Below, piece by piece: positions 8,006 through 17,025 of a stretch of 64,000 nt of DNA. Position 1 is the first letter of the stretch; each line of letters starts with the position of its first letter. The notes beneath the pieces are model-generated. The model worked only from the letters and a program-made list of their open reading frames with translations, searched no databases and was not told the origin of the DNA. Location of the stretch: assembly GCA_021414085.1 (NCBI GenBank), contig JAIOPC010000005.1, forward strand, positions 16,748 to 80,747, in the 5' to 3' direction. The translations under genes and the position numbers were made by a program. Origin of the DNA: Actinomycetes bacterium (GTDB lineage: Bacteria > Actinomycetota > Acidimicrobiia > Acidimicrobiales > Ilumatobacteraceae).

Positions 8006-11000
8006 GTGACCCTGGCGAATCCGGCTGGCTTGGCGTTGCTGGGCCTGACCATTCCGATCGTGTTGCTGCACATTCTGCGCCCGCGCCGGCAGTCGGTGAC
8101 CGTCAGCAGTACGTTCCTGTGGCGCGCACTCGAACGCCCGGTCAGCAGTGCGTCGCCCTGGCAGAAGCTGCGCTGGAGCGCGCTGCTGATCGCACAACTG
8201 CTCGCGGTCGCGCTGCTCGCGCTCGCCGTCGCGCGCCCGGTGCGCTTGGAGGCCGCCGAGCTCAGCGAGCACACCGTGTTCATCATCGATGCCTCGGGTT
8301 CGATGGGCGCTCTCGACGGCAACCCTGATCGACTGCACGCGGCCATCGATCGCGCGATTTCGCTGCGCGACGAGTTGCCCAGCGGCGGCATCGCCTCGAT
8401 CGTGATTGCAAGTGATCATCCACGGGTAGTGCTGACCACCAGCGACGACGAGGACGAATTCGCCGATGCGTTGCGCACGATTGAAACGACCGCCGGCCAC
8501 CCCGATTTCGCCGGAGCATTCAGCCTGGCGGAGAGCCTCGACACCAGCAGTGCCGAGATCGGTTTCGTGCTGATCAGCGACGGCGGCTTGAACGACGACG
8601 AAGAGAAGTTGCTGCCTCCCAATACTCGCTACAAACGAATCGGAGAAGAGAACACAAACCGCGGCGTCGTTCGGGTGGATGTCGAGCCGCGCGGCAGCGG
8701 ACTGCACGCACGTGTCACGGTGCGCAACTTTGGCGACACAGCCGTGACGCAAACCGTCCGCATTGATGTCGACGGCACCACCGCCAGCGAGCAAGCGATC
8801 AATATTGGCGCGCGTAGCAGCACCGTGGTCGAAGCCGACCTGCCACCGGGGCAACGCGTCGAGGCGTACCTCGATGCCAGCCTGGCGGCGACGGACCTGC
8901 TACCTGCCGACGATGTCGGGGTCGCCGTCGGCGCGTCGCGACCCGATCTCAAGGTGCTCATTGCTGGCGACGCGCGCTTTTGGCAAGAGCTGTTCACCTC
9001 AATGGCCGGCGTGGAGACAAGCGTCGTCGAGGTAGCCGCTGGCGCGGTGGGCCCCGATGGCGATGGCTACGACATCGTGGTGTACGCCGGTGTTGCAGTA
9101 CCGCTAGAACCCAAGGCCGCGTTCTTGGCGGTTGCTTCACCGGGCGGCGTCGCCGGCGTGACTCCGACCGGAGTGGTGGAGACACCAGTCGTCACGCTCC
9201 TACGCACCGACGATCCCTTGCTTGCCGATGTTGACCTGACGCAAGTGGCGATCGCCCAAGCAATGCGCGTTGAAGCAGGCGCCGGCGTGGAAGTGCTGGT
9301 CGCAGGCGAGAACGCTCCCCTGTTGCTACGCGGCGAGCAGGCGGGCCAACGGTTCGCGTTTCTCACCTTCGCGCTTGGCGACAGCAACCTGCCTTTGCAA
9401 GTGGCGTTTCCGATTCTGGGCGACCGGCTGCTGACCGAACTGAGCAACACGGCACTCTCGACTGCCGCTCTGGAAGTCGGCGCGTCGCTGCCGATCGACC
9501 CATCGACCGCGGGCGAAGCGGTCGGGCCAGACGGTCTGTCGCGATCGTTCGCGGTCGGCGACCTGGCACTCAAGGCCAGTAAGCCCGGCTTCTGGCTGAT
9601 CCAAGTTGAGGGCGAGAAGGATCGCCTGATAGCCGTCAACCCTTCGGCTATCGAGAGCGACATCTCACCGCGCGACACGCTGGTGCCGCCGGTCGACGAC
9701 ACGGCTCGTCAGGTCACTCCCGCGCGCACCGAGCACTCCATGCTCGCCTGGGTACTCGTGCCTCTACTGGCACTACTTGCACTTGAGGCCTGGCTCGCGT
9801 GGCGGCGCCTCGGCGTCAGCCGTCGGCAATGGACAATTGCGGTTGGCGCGCGCATCGCCGTTGCGGCGCTCTTGCTTGGCGCGTTGTTGGCTCCAACGAT
9901 TCGCCGCAGCAGCGATCGCGTCGCGACGGTGTTCGTTCTCGACGGTTCGGCCTCGCTTGGGCCGAGCGGGGACGCCGCGGCGTTGTTGTGGTTGCAACAG
10001 GCACTGCAAGCACGGCCCGACAATGCGTTAAGCGCCGTCGTCGTGTTTGGCGGAGACGCGCGCCTGGATCGGGTGCTGGAGCAATCATCAACGTTCGAAG
10101 GCGCGGCGGTGGTCATCGACGACAGCGCCACCGACATCGCCACTGCGCTGCGCCTTGGTGGCGCGGTGTTGCCGTCAGATGCCAAGCGCCGAGTCGTCGT
10201 CATCAGCGATGGTCGGGTTACCAACGGCGATGCGATCGAGGAAGCGCAGCGGTTGGCGGGCGACGACATTCAGATCGATGTGCACACCATCGACGAGAGT
10301 GTCGGTGCCGACGCCGCGGTGCTGAGCATCGACGTGCCGCGATTGGCCCGCGTCGGCGACGAGATCACGATCAAGGTCAACGTGGTCGCGACCCAAGACG
10401 GTCGAGCAACCGTTGTGCTGCGTCGAGACGGAACCGACGTTGGCACGCAAACCGTCGATCTGGTAGCGGGCACCAACGTGGTGACCTTCCTCGACAACGC
10501 CGGCGACACACCAGCCGCGGTGTTGCGCTACCAAGCCATCGTCTCCAGCGTCGACGACGCGCAGCCGAAGAACGACGCGGCATTCGCGGCAGTTCCGGTG
10601 GATGGCCCGGCACAAGTGCTGATCGTGGAAGGAAGCGGCGGTGAGGCCGACACGCTGAGCGCCGCGCTGCGGGCCGGTGGTGTTGCGACCGTCGTCGTCG
10701 GCCCCGCTGAACTGCCTGACGTGCAGCAACTCGCCAGTTACGCGGGCGTAGTGCTGGTCGACGTGCCGGCAACCTCACTCACCGGCGAGCAGATCGAAGC
10801 ACTCACGATCGCCGTGCGCGATCTCGGACGTGGCCTGGTGACCATCGGAGGCACTCGCAGCTACGGCGTTGGGGGCTATCGCGAATCGCCGTTGTCGGAT
10901 CTGTTGCCCGTCGACAGCGAGATCCTCGACCCGAAGCGACGCAAGACAGTGGCCGAGGTGCTGTCGATCGACACATCTGGTTCGATGGCCAACTGCCACT

Positions 11001-12568
11001 GCGATGAAGGCGTCATGAACCCGAACGTCGTTGGTGGCGGAGTCAACAAAACCGACATCTCGCGCGCTGCGGCAGAACGCACCATCGAGGCACTGACGCA
11101 GAACGACCAGGTCGGCGTGATGGCCTGGACCGCGGGCACAGACTGGGTGATCGATCTACAAACGTTGCCGTCGCAGGACGTCATCGACGAAGGCCTTGGT
11201 CGGTTGCAGCCCAATGGCAACACCAACCTGTTGGTCGCGCTCGACGAACCGGCTGAGGCGTTGTTGAACAGCAATGCCGAACTAAAGCACATCATCGTGT
11301 TCACCGACGGCTTTACCGATGTGAAGTTGATTGATCAGCTCGCCGAGCGCGCCGCCACGTTGTACAACGAGAGCGGCATCACGATCAGCGTGCTCGCCAC
11401 CGGCGAAGGTGCTGCGCCGTCGCTGGAGAAGATCGCGGTCGCGGGCCACGGCCGCTATTACCCCGGCACCAACTTGGCCGACGTGCCCCAGATCATGGCG
11501 GAGGAAGCCGTCATCGCCAGCCGCGACTTCATCAACGAAGGCTCTTTCCTGCCAGAGGTGACGTCGAATGATCCTGTGGTCGCTCCCTTAACGGCGTCGC
11601 CTGAGCTGCTCGGCTACGTGGCCACCACCGCCAAGCCGGAAGCGAGCACGCTGCTGCGCATCGGCCCCGACCGCGATCCGCTGTTAGCTACGTGGCAGTC
11701 GGGCCTGGGCCGTTCGACAAGCTGGACCAGCGATGCCAGCGACGTGTGGTCGCAGCAGTGGGCGGGCTGGGATGGCTACGTCGACTTCTGGAGTCGAGTG
11801 GTGAAGAGCACGTTCCAGCAGGGCGATACCGCGGGCGCCGCGCAAGCGCAGATTGCTGACGGGCAGATGACGATCAGCGTCGAGAGCGGCAGCAACTTCC
11901 CCGACGGCGCGATCGCCGTGGCGACGGTGGCGGGTCCCGATGGCCAGCGCTATGAAGTGCCTCTGAACCGAGTGGGCGCCGATCGCTTCGAAGCGCAGTT
12001 GCCCGCGGTCCGCACCGGCACTTACGCGGTCGGCGTCAACGTCACTCACGATGGTGAAACGGTGCTGGCCGCGAGCACGTTGGCCAACGAGAGTTACCCA
12101 CCTGAGTATGCACTGGGCGAATCCGACGCGGCGCTGATGGACGGGCTTTCCACCGCCACCGATGGGCGCGGCGAGATTGAGCCGTCTCAGGCGTGGGACA
12201 CGACCGGCTTGAAAGCGGGCTTCCGCAACCTGGCGCTCGCGGGACCGTTCCTGTTGCTCGCCGCCTTGCTGTGGCCGCTGGCTGTTGCGTTGTCGCGATT
12301 GTCGATGCGCGGTGCGACGCTCGCAGGTGCTGCGGCGGGAATGGCTACTGCTCGGCGTCGAGTACGCGCAGCCATGCCGCGACTGAACGCCGATCCGCAT
12401 CACGCACCCGCGCCGACCACCGCCCGAACACCAGTCAGCAAGCCATCGAGCAGGCCAACCGGTAAGCCACCAGCGAAACAAGCCGGTAAGCAAACGGCAG
12501 CGGTTAACGAGTTGCTGGCGGCGAAACGGGCTCGGCGCGGCGACGACGAAGGCTCCAGTGCGGACTAA
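8006..12568 (+). CDS. Giant membrane protein with BatA-type N-terminus and three vWA domains
   Basis: This 1520-aa protein begins like BatA, with a first membrane helix LANPAGLALLGLTIPIVLL and a second near residues 60-80. Three vWA domains carry DxSxS motifs at D95 (DASGS), D646 (DGSAS) and D989 (DTSGS). Two helices lie near 578-632, a glutamine-amidotransferase-like segment spans about 871-975, and a final helix lies near 1409-1432 before a basic Pro/Lys-rich tail. The third vWA has a Cys-His-Cys insertion (997-999) right after its motif. It probably fuses genes usually separate in BatA/BatB or YegL-type loci. GTG 8006 follows GGAG at 6 nt. Its 3' end overlaps the convergent ccmF-like gene by 65 bp. 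Confidence 0.88.
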   Translation: MTLANPAGLALLGLTIPIVLLHILRPRRQSVTVSSTFLWRALERPVSSASPWQKLRWSALLIAQLLAVALLALAVARPVRLEAAELSEHTVFIIDASGSMGALDGNPDRLHAAIDRAISLRDELPSGGIASIVIASDHPRVVLTTSDDEDEFADALRTIETTAGHPDFAGAFSLAESLDTSSAEIGFVLISDGGLNDDEEKLLPPNTRYKRIGEENTNRGVVRVDVEPRGSGLHARVTVRNFGDTAVTQTVRIDVDGTTASEQAINIGARSSTVVEADLPPGQRVEAYLDASLAATDLLPADDVGVAVGASRPDLKVLIAGDARFWQELFTSMAGVETSVVEVAAGAVGPDGDGYDIVVYAGVAVPLEPKAAFLAVASPGGVAGVTPTGVVETPVVTLLRTDDPLLADVDLTQVAIAQAMRVEAGAGVEVLVAGENAPLLLRGEQAGQRFAFLTFALGDSNLPLQVAFPILGDRLLTELSNTALSTAALEVGASLPIDPSTAGEAVGPDGLSRSFAVGDLALKASKPGFWLIQVEGEKDRLIAVNPSAIESDISPRDTLVPPVDDTARQVTPARTEHSMLAWVLVPLLALLALEAWLAWRRLGVSRRQWTIAVGARIAVAALLLGALLAPTIRRSSDRVATVFVLDGSASLGPSGDAAALLWLQQALQARPDNALSAVVVFGGDARLDRVLEQSSTFEGAAVVIDDSATDIATALRLGGAVLPSDAKRRVVVISDGRVTNGDAIEEAQRLAGDDIQIDVHTIDESVGADAAVLSIDVPRLARVGDEITIKVNVVATQDGRATVVLRRDGTDVGTQTVDLVAGTNVVTFLDNAGDTPAAVLRYQAIVSSVDDAQPKNDAAFAAVPVDGPAQVLIVEGSGGEADTLSAALRAGGVATVVVGPAELPDVQQLASYAGVVLVDVPATSLTGEQIEALTIAVRDLGRGLVTIGGTRSYGVGGYRESPLSDLLPVDSEILDPKRRKTVAEVLSIDTSGSMANCHCDEGVMNPNVVGGGVNKTDISRAAAERTIEALTQNDQVGVMAWTAGTDWVIDLQTLPSQDVIDEGLGRLQPNGNTNLLVALDEPAEALLNSNAELKHIIVFTDGFTDVKLIDQLAERAATLYNESGITISVLATGEGAAPSLEKIAVAGHGRYYPGTNLADVPQIMAEEAVIASRDFINEGSFLPEVTSNDPVVAPLTASPELLGYVATTAKPEASTLLRIGPDRDPLLATWQSGLGRSTSWTSDASDVWSQQWAGWDGYVDFWSRVVKSTFQQGDTAGAAQAQIADGQMTISVESGSNFPDGAIAVATVAGPDGQRYEVPLNRVGADRFEAQLPAVRTGTYAVGVNVTHDGETVLAASTLANESYPPEYALGESDAALMDGLSTATDGRGEIEPSQAWDTTGLKAGFRNLALAGPFLLLAALLWPLAVALSRLSMRGATLAGAAAGMATARRRVRAAMPRLNADPHHAPAPTTARTPVSKPSSRPTGKPPAKQAGKQTAAVNELLAAKRARRGDDEGSSAD

Positions 12569-14012
12569 GCGCGCCGATCGCCGTCAGCAGCGCGCCAAGC
12601 CAGACCAGCCACATCAGCGGACGCTGGCGAACGGTCACACGCACCGTGCCCAAGTCGTTGGCGTCGAGCAACGTGATCTGCACATCGCGCCACGGTCGCG
12701 ACACGATGGCCGTCTCGGCCAGCACTCCCCCACGCTCCGGATAAGCAACGAGGGCCGGTCGCATTGTCCAACCGTTGACTTCGAGTGTCGCCACCACTTG
12801 CGACACGTCGGCGCGTGGACCAGGCTCGACATCGACACCAGTGTTGACGACGTGCAATCCTGCGGCCTCGGTCGCCTCACCGGCAGCAAGCGTGATTGTC
12901 TCGTGACGATCAAACGTGCTCGCTGCGATGCCGATCAGCAACACGAGCGCGCCGAGGTGAACAAGCCGCGACCGGCGCAATCGCAATCGCCACGCGAGAA
13001 ACGGCACGGCGACGAAAGCAAGCGGGCCAACCGTGCGCGAGAAGAACTCTCCTCGCACCGCCGCCGGACGCGAGCGGACCACGTCGATGAGCACGGGGGC
13101 AAACGTCCCGAGCGCAACAATCGCAAACACCGCTGCCCCGATCAACGCCGCGTTTGTACGCTGCCGCGCGCTATCCGTGCGGGAGCGTACAAACGCGATC
13201 GGTCGCGCGAGCCGGGTGAGGACGATCACCGCCGCGATGCTCAGCGCGAGTAGCGCCCAGCCAACACTGGCTTGCTCGGCGAAGCTGTGCACCGAGGGAA
13301 CGGAGCCGGATCGGACGAGTGGGGCGCCGGCCAACACGGCGACCCAGGCAAGCATCGCCATTCGCGGGCGTGCCGGAAGGTGCAATGCGATCAGCGCGCC
13401 GAGCCAGACGAGCAGCGATGTGTTCTCCACTGGATCCCACGCCCAATACCCGCCCCAACCTTGCTCGACGTAACTCCACAGCCCGCCGAGCGCCATTGCC
13501 AACGTCACGATCGCAAGCGTCCGCCGCAGCCACGCCATCGCGTCGCGACCGTCCAGCGCGACGAGCGCGGCCGCGAACGCGCACCCGAAGCCGGCGTAGA
13601 GCAACGGCGGGTGAATCGCCATCGCCGGATGTTCCAGGATCGGCGTCAGCCCAAAGCCGCGTACGGCCGGCGCGTCGAGCCGACCAAACGGACTGGCGAA
13701 CACGACATTGATCGCGAGCAGCCCACCAACCATCGCCGTCGCATACCAACCGACCGTCGCGCACCGCGCACTTCGCAGCGCAATGCACGCGACCAGTCCG
13801 ACGATGGCGACAAACAGCAGCAACGAACCCTCGCTGCCACCCCACACACCAGCGAGCCGGTAGTACCACGGCGCATCGCGTCGGCTCTGTTCGGCGACGT
13901 AGCGCCACTGCAATTCGATGCCGAGAAACGCGAACGCCAAACGACCGACTGCCAACCACACGACAGCGGTGACCGCCCACAACGTATTGCGGGCGACTGT
14001 CGGTGAATGCAC
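12504..14012 (-). CDS. CcmF-like cytochrome c heme lyase, short form
   Basis: The 502-aa polytopic membrane protein contains the tryptophan-rich heme-handling (WWD) motif GWGGYWAWDPVENTSLLVW and conserved His blocks (ILEHPAMAIHPPLLYAG and SVHSFAEQASVG) that act as heme ligands in CcmF. CcmF transfers heme to apocytochrome c in System I maturation. At 502 residues it is well below the roughly 650 of classical CcmF, and no other ccm gene is present here. The start is GTG 14012, the first in-frame codon giving the complete first helix. The 3' end runs 65 bp into the convergent vWA gene. Confidence 0.85.
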   Translation of the reverse strand: MHSPTVARNTLWAVTAVVWLAVGRLAFAFLGIELQWRYVAEQSRRDAPWYYRLAGVWGGSEGSLLLFVAIVGLVACIALRSARCATVGWYATAMVGGLLAINVVFASPFGRLDAPAVRGFGLTPILEHPAMAIHPPLLYAGFGCAFAAALVALDGRDAMAWLRRTLAIVTLAMALGGLWSYVEQGWGGYWAWDPVENTSLLVWLGALIALHLPARPRMAMLAWVAVLAGAPLVRSGSVPSVHSFAEQASVGWALLALSIAAVIVLTRLARPIAFVRSRTDSARQRTNAALIGAAVFAIVALGTFAPVLIDVVRSRPAAVRGEFFSRTVGPLAFVAVPFLAWRLRLRRSRLVHLGALVLLIGIAASTFDRHETITLAAGEATEAAGLHVVNTGVDVEPGPRADVSQVVATLEVNGWTMRPALVAYPERGGVLAETAIVSRPWRDVQITLLDANDLGTVRVTVRQRPLMWLVWLGALLTAIGALSPHWSLRRRRAEPVSPPATR

Positions 14013-14058
14013 CCGCTCAGTCTTGTACGGACACGTCCAATTCGGCAGTCAGACCTTC

Positions 14059-14089
14059 TAGCCTGACCCAACCCGTGCACCGAGGAGAG
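14059..14089 (+). promoter_or_regulatory. Promoter -10 and RBS of the aminotransferase gene
   Basis: TAGCCT at 14059-14064 is a plausible -10 element. The Shine-Dalgarno GAGGAGAG at 14082-14089 immediately precedes GTG 14092 and is one of the strongest ribosome-binding sites in the window. It fixes the GTG as the start. No good -35 was found. Confidence 0.45.
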
Positions 14090-14091
14090 AA

Positions 14092-15315
14092 GTGAAGCCA
14101 GTCGAGAAGTCGTCCAAGCTTGCCAATGTCGGTTACGACATCCGAGGTCCGGTGCTCGATCGCGCGCGCGAGATGGAAGAAGAAGGGCAGCAGATCATCA
14201 AGCTGAACATCGGCAACCTCGCCGCGTTCGGCCTCGAGCCGCCCGACGAGATCGTGCAGGACATGATCCGTAACCTGCCGCACAGCGCCGGGTACACGGA
14301 TTCCAAGGGTCTGTTCGCGCCGCGCAAGGCGGTCGTGCACTACACGCAGGAAAAGAAGATCGCTGGCGTAGCAGTCGACGACGTGTACCTCGGCAACGGT
14401 GCGTCCGAACTGATCGTGATGGCCTTGAACGGGCTGCTCGACGACGGCGACGAAGTGCTGGTGCCCGCACCTGACTACCCGCTGTGGACCGCCGCCGTAT
14501 CGCTATCGGGCGGACGTCCCGTGCACTACATCTGCGACGAGCAGGCTGATTGGTGCCCCGACATCGATGACATCCGCAGCAAGATCACGAATCGCACAAA
14601 GGGCCTCGTGGTCATCAACCCGAACAATCCGACCGGTGCCCTTTATCCGCAGGAACTGCTACAGCAGATCGTGCAGGTTGCCCGCGAGCACCAGTTGATC
14701 GTGTTCGCCGACGAGATCTACGACAAGACCCTGTACGACGGCAACACGCACACCAGCATCGCATCGCTGGCCGAAGACGTCTTGTTCGTCACCTTCAACG
14801 GCCTCTCCAAGAACTACCGCTCGTGTGGATACCGCGCCGGATGGATGGTTGTCTCCGGCGAAAAGCAACATGCCAAGGGATACATCGAGGGCCTCGACAT
14901 GCTGGCGTCTATGCGCTTGTGTTCGAATACACCTGGACAGCTGGCGATCCAGACCGCGCTCGGCGGCCACCAAAGCATCGATGATCTCGTCGCGCCGACC
15001 GGGCGGTTGTGCCGCCAACGCGACTTGGCCTACGAGACACTGAATCAGATTCCGGGCGTGTCGGTGGTGAAGCCGAAAGCTGCGCTGTATCTGTTCCCGC
15101 GGCTCGATCCAAAGGTGTACCCGATCAGCGACGATCAGCAATTCGCGTTCGAGTTGTTGGAGCAAGAGAAGCTGTTGATCGTGCAAGGCACCGGCTTCAA
15201 CTGGCCGACCCCTGATCACTTCCGCCTGGTGTTCTTACCGAACACCGACGATCTGGGCGAAGCGCTGATGCGCATCGAACGCTTCCTCGGCAGCTACCGC
15301 AACCGTCACGCCTGA
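14092..15315 (+). CDS. PLP-dependent alanine aminotransferase (AlaA-like)
   Basis: The 407-aa fold-type I aminotransferase carries YLGNGASELI, PDYPLWTAAVSLSGG, VINPNNPTGALYP, FADEIYDK and the PLP-lysine motif NGLSKNYRSCGYRAGW, with C-terminal RLVFLPN providing the carboxylate-binding Arg. It matches AlaA-type enzymes that transfer the amino group between alanine (or a branched substrate) and 2-oxoglutarate. GTG 14092 has a strong Shine-Dalgarno (GAGGAGAG). It stands alone between the divergent ccmF-like gene and the convergent arsI. Precise substrate preference cannot be read from sequence. Confidence 0.9.
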   Translation: MKPVEKSSKLANVGYDIRGPVLDRAREMEEEGQQIIKLNIGNLAAFGLEPPDEIVQDMIRNLPHSAGYTDSKGLFAPRKAVVHYTQEKKIAGVAVDDVYLGNGASELIVMALNGLLDDGDEVLVPAPDYPLWTAAVSLSGGRPVHYICDEQADWCPDIDDIRSKITNRTKGLVVINPNNPTGALYPQELLQQIVQVAREHQLIVFADEIYDKTLYDGNTHTSIASLAEDVLFVTFNGLSKNYRSCGYRAGWMVVSGEKQHAKGYIEGLDMLASMRLCSNTPGQLAIQTALGGHQSIDDLVAPTGRLCRQRDLAYETLNQIPGVSVVKPKAALYLFPRLDPKVYPISDDQQFAFELLEQEKLLIVQGTGFNWPTPDHFRLVFLPNTDDLGEALMRIERFLGSYRNRHA

Positions 15316-15328
15316 CCCGACCCCGGGG

Positions 15329-15793
15329 TCAGCAACAACGGCCAGCAGCCGCGGGCTCGAGTTCGGGCGAGTTCGAAACGGCTTCGTCGGTCGCGCAGCA
15401 CACGCCCGCCGCAGACTCGTGCATCACTTCTGCAGGCGCGAGCACCGTATAGATCTCGAAGTCGTGCAAGCTGCCATCCACCCAGAACTTGTCTTGCAGC
15501 GCATAGCAACAGGTGGTCTCGCCTTCGGCGCTGGTCTTCAACCCTGCGGCGTGCACACGAGCGAGTTCAGATGCGACCTCATCAGTCGACTCGACTTCGA
15601 CGCCCAGGTGGTTGATCGAACCGGGCTCGGCGTCGTGGTTCTGCAACAGCACCAACTTGAGCGGCGGGTTAGCGATCGCGAAGTTGGCGTAGCCAGGCTT
15701 CAGCTTGGCGGGGGTGGTGCCGAACAAACGGCTGTAGTGCTCGATCGCGGCTTCCAGGTCGGTGACGTTGAGGGCGAGTTGCAGGCGGGACAT
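15329..15793 (-). CDS. arsI: ArsI/CadI-type C-As lyase (glyoxalase superfamily)
   Basis: The 154-aa vicinal-oxygen-chelate protein begins MSRLQLALNVTDLEAAIEHYSRLF and has the hallmark Cys pair in ETTCCYALQDKFWVDG that binds trivalent organoarsenicals in ArsI. Metal ligands are visible as NHLGVEV (His) and HDFEIYTV (Glu). ArsI cleaves the C-As bond of methylarsenite using Fe(II) and O2, leaving As(III), which an ACR3 pump can export. The C-terminus carries extra Cys pairs (GVCC and GRCC). ATG 15793 has AAGGAGT upstream. It is divergent from arsR across a shared operator. CadI is an older name for the same family. Confidence 0.9.
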   Translation of the reverse strand: MSRLQLALNVTDLEAAIEHYSRLFGTTPAKLKPGYANFAIANPPLKLVLLQNHDAEPGSINHLGVEVESTDEVASELARVHAAGLKTSAEGETTCCYALQDKFWVDGSLHDFEIYTVLAPAEVMHESAAGVCCATDEAVSNSPELEPAAAGRCC

Positions 15794-15821
15794 GTGTGAC
15801 TCCTTAACGAGTGTGGTCTAT

Positions 15822-15866
15822 ATTGATCAGTGTCGATACGATATCAATCATATCGACAGTTGTCAA
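15822..15866. promoter_or_regulatory. ArsR operator and arsI promoter
   Basis: The arsI-arsR gap holds nested inverted repeats: TGTCGATA (15831-15838) with TATCGACA (15851-15858), and ATTGAT (15822-15827) with ATCAAT (15843-15848). On the minus strand a consensus promoter for arsI is visible: TTGACA (15866-15861), a 17-bp spacer, and TATCGT (15843-15838). The palindrome covers the spacer and -10, so ArsR bound there would block arsI until As(III) releases it. The site is AT-rich compared with its surroundings, as is usual for ArsR operators. Confidence 0.75.
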
Positions 15867-15897
15867 TGTGTTCAGATCAGAATTCTGGAGGACTCTC

Positions 15898-16242
15898 ATG
15901 GCACGAACTGCGCAGGCATCGGCACCAGTCGTTACCGGCTGCTGCGGCGCCCCGGGCGACAAGGCGCTGACAGCCAAGCAAGCCGACTCGCTCGCTCATT
16001 CGTTCGCGGCGCTGGCCGATCCGGTTCGCCTGCGCCTGCTGTCACTGATCGCCACGAGTGCCGACGGCGAGGTGTGCGCATGCACGATGGTCGACACACT
16101 CGGAAAGAGCCAGCCGACGGTGAGCCATCACTTAAAGGTCTTGCGCGAGGCCGGGTTGGTGACGTCCGACAAACGCGGCATCTGGATGTGGTACCGGGCA
16201 GTGCCCGAACGCGTCGCGGAATTGCGTGCCGCACTCGGTTAG
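15898..16242 (+). CDS. arsR: ArsR/SmtB-family metalloregulator
   Basis: The 114-aa winged-helix repressor has the DNA-recognition segment KSQPTVSHHLKVLREAGLV and a metal-sensing Cys pair in EVCACTM at the start of the recognition-helix region, plus an N-terminal Cys pair (TGCCGAP) that could provide a third thiol. ATG 15898 is chosen because GGAGGA lies at 15887-15892; the frame is open further upstream but would run through the operator. It is expected to repress arsI, itself and perhaps the distant permease, and to release DNA on binding As(III). Its stop overlaps the convergent thioredoxin gene by 4 bp. Confidence 0.93.
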   Translation: MARTAQASAPVVTGCCGAPGDKALTAKQADSLAHSFAALADPVRLRLLSLIATSADGEVCACTMVDTLGKSQPTVSHHLKVLREAGLVTSDKRGIWMWYRAVPERVAELRAALG

Positions 16243-16943
16243 AAGAGGCGCTGCGTGAGCTGCTTGCGGTAGCCCGCGGTGCGCGGGTCGTCGGGGCCCA
16301 TTAGCTCCAAGATGTCGACGAACTGTTGCCGAACGGCTTCGTCGTCTTTCACCTTGTCGAGCAGCGCGGTCAGCGTGGCATCGTGGTCGTCGTCGGGCGC
16401 CAGGCGCGTGCGCGCTTTGGCCGCGACCTTTCGGGTGCGGTCGGTTTCTGCGATGCGGCCCAGGAACTGCAGTGCCTGCTCGTTCTCGCCGCGGGCGACG
16501 AGCAACTCGGCGAGACCGACGATTGCGTCTTCGTTGCCCGGCTCGAGTTCGAGCACGGCCCGGAACGAGCCCTCGGTTCCTTCGGCAAGCAACGCAGCAA
16601 CAGTCAGTTCACCTTCGCTAGGCAGCAAAGAGTCGACGAACGCCTTGACGACATGCTCGGGTTGGGCACCGACGAAGCCGTTAACCACTTCGCCGTTGCG
16701 CAGCGCGTACACCGCCGGAATCGACTGCACCTGAAACGCTTGCGAGATCGCAGGGTTCTGATCGGTGTCGACTTTCGCCAGCACGACCTTGCCGGCGGTT
16801 GCGTCGGTGACTTTCTCGATGATCGGCCCGAGCGTGCGACATGGCCCGCACCACGGTGCCCAAAGATCAACGACGACCGGGACCTGGAACGATCGGTCGA
16901 TCACTTCCGCTTGGAAGGTTGCATCGGTGACATCGAGAGCCAT
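16239..16943 (-). CDS. Thioredoxin-fold protein with TPR-like tail (CnoX/YbbN-like)
   Basis: The 234-aa protein has an N-terminal thioredoxin domain (about 1-110) with the active site WAPWCGPCRTLGP, the cis-Pro loop QSIPAVYAL, and a C-terminal helical region (about 115-234) with TPR-like repeats. This architecture matches YbbN/CnoX, a chaperone-holdase and redox protein. Unlike E. coli CnoX, which has lost one active-site Cys, this protein keeps the full CGPC and could be an active oxidoreductase. Start ATG 16943. It is convergent with arsR and divergent from the PAC2 gene. Confidence 0.88.
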   Translation of the reverse strand: MALDVTDATFQAEVIDRSFQVPVVVDLWAPWCGPCRTLGPIIEKVTDATAGKVVLAKVDTDQNPAISQAFQVQSIPAVYALRNGEVVNGFVGAQPEHVVKAFVDSLLPSEGELTVAALLAEGTEGSFRAVLELEPGNEDAIVGLAELLVARGENEQALQFLGRIAETDRTRKVAAKARTRLAPDDDHDATLTALLDKVKDDEAVRQQFVDILELMGPDDPRTAGYRKQLTQRLF

Positions 16944-17010
16944 GACCCCACGATATCGGCGGAACGTTTACGACGACCGATGACGGCACACCACTAACCC
17001 TTACGACAGA

Positions 17011-17016
17011 TACCGT
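17011..17016 (+). promoter_or_regulatory. Putative -10 element of a near-leaderless promoter (PAC2 gene)
   Basis: TACCGT lies 9 nt before ATG 17026. No ribosome-binding site separates the two, so the transcript would be leaderless or nearly so. Evidence is the hexamer and spacing only. Confidence 0.35.
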
Positions 17017-17025
17017 ACGGCAGCA

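Noticed and set aside
15811..15897. Longer arsR start at GTG 15811
   Set aside because: The extension would run through the operator and the arsI promoter; ATG 15898 has a strong GGAGGA site.
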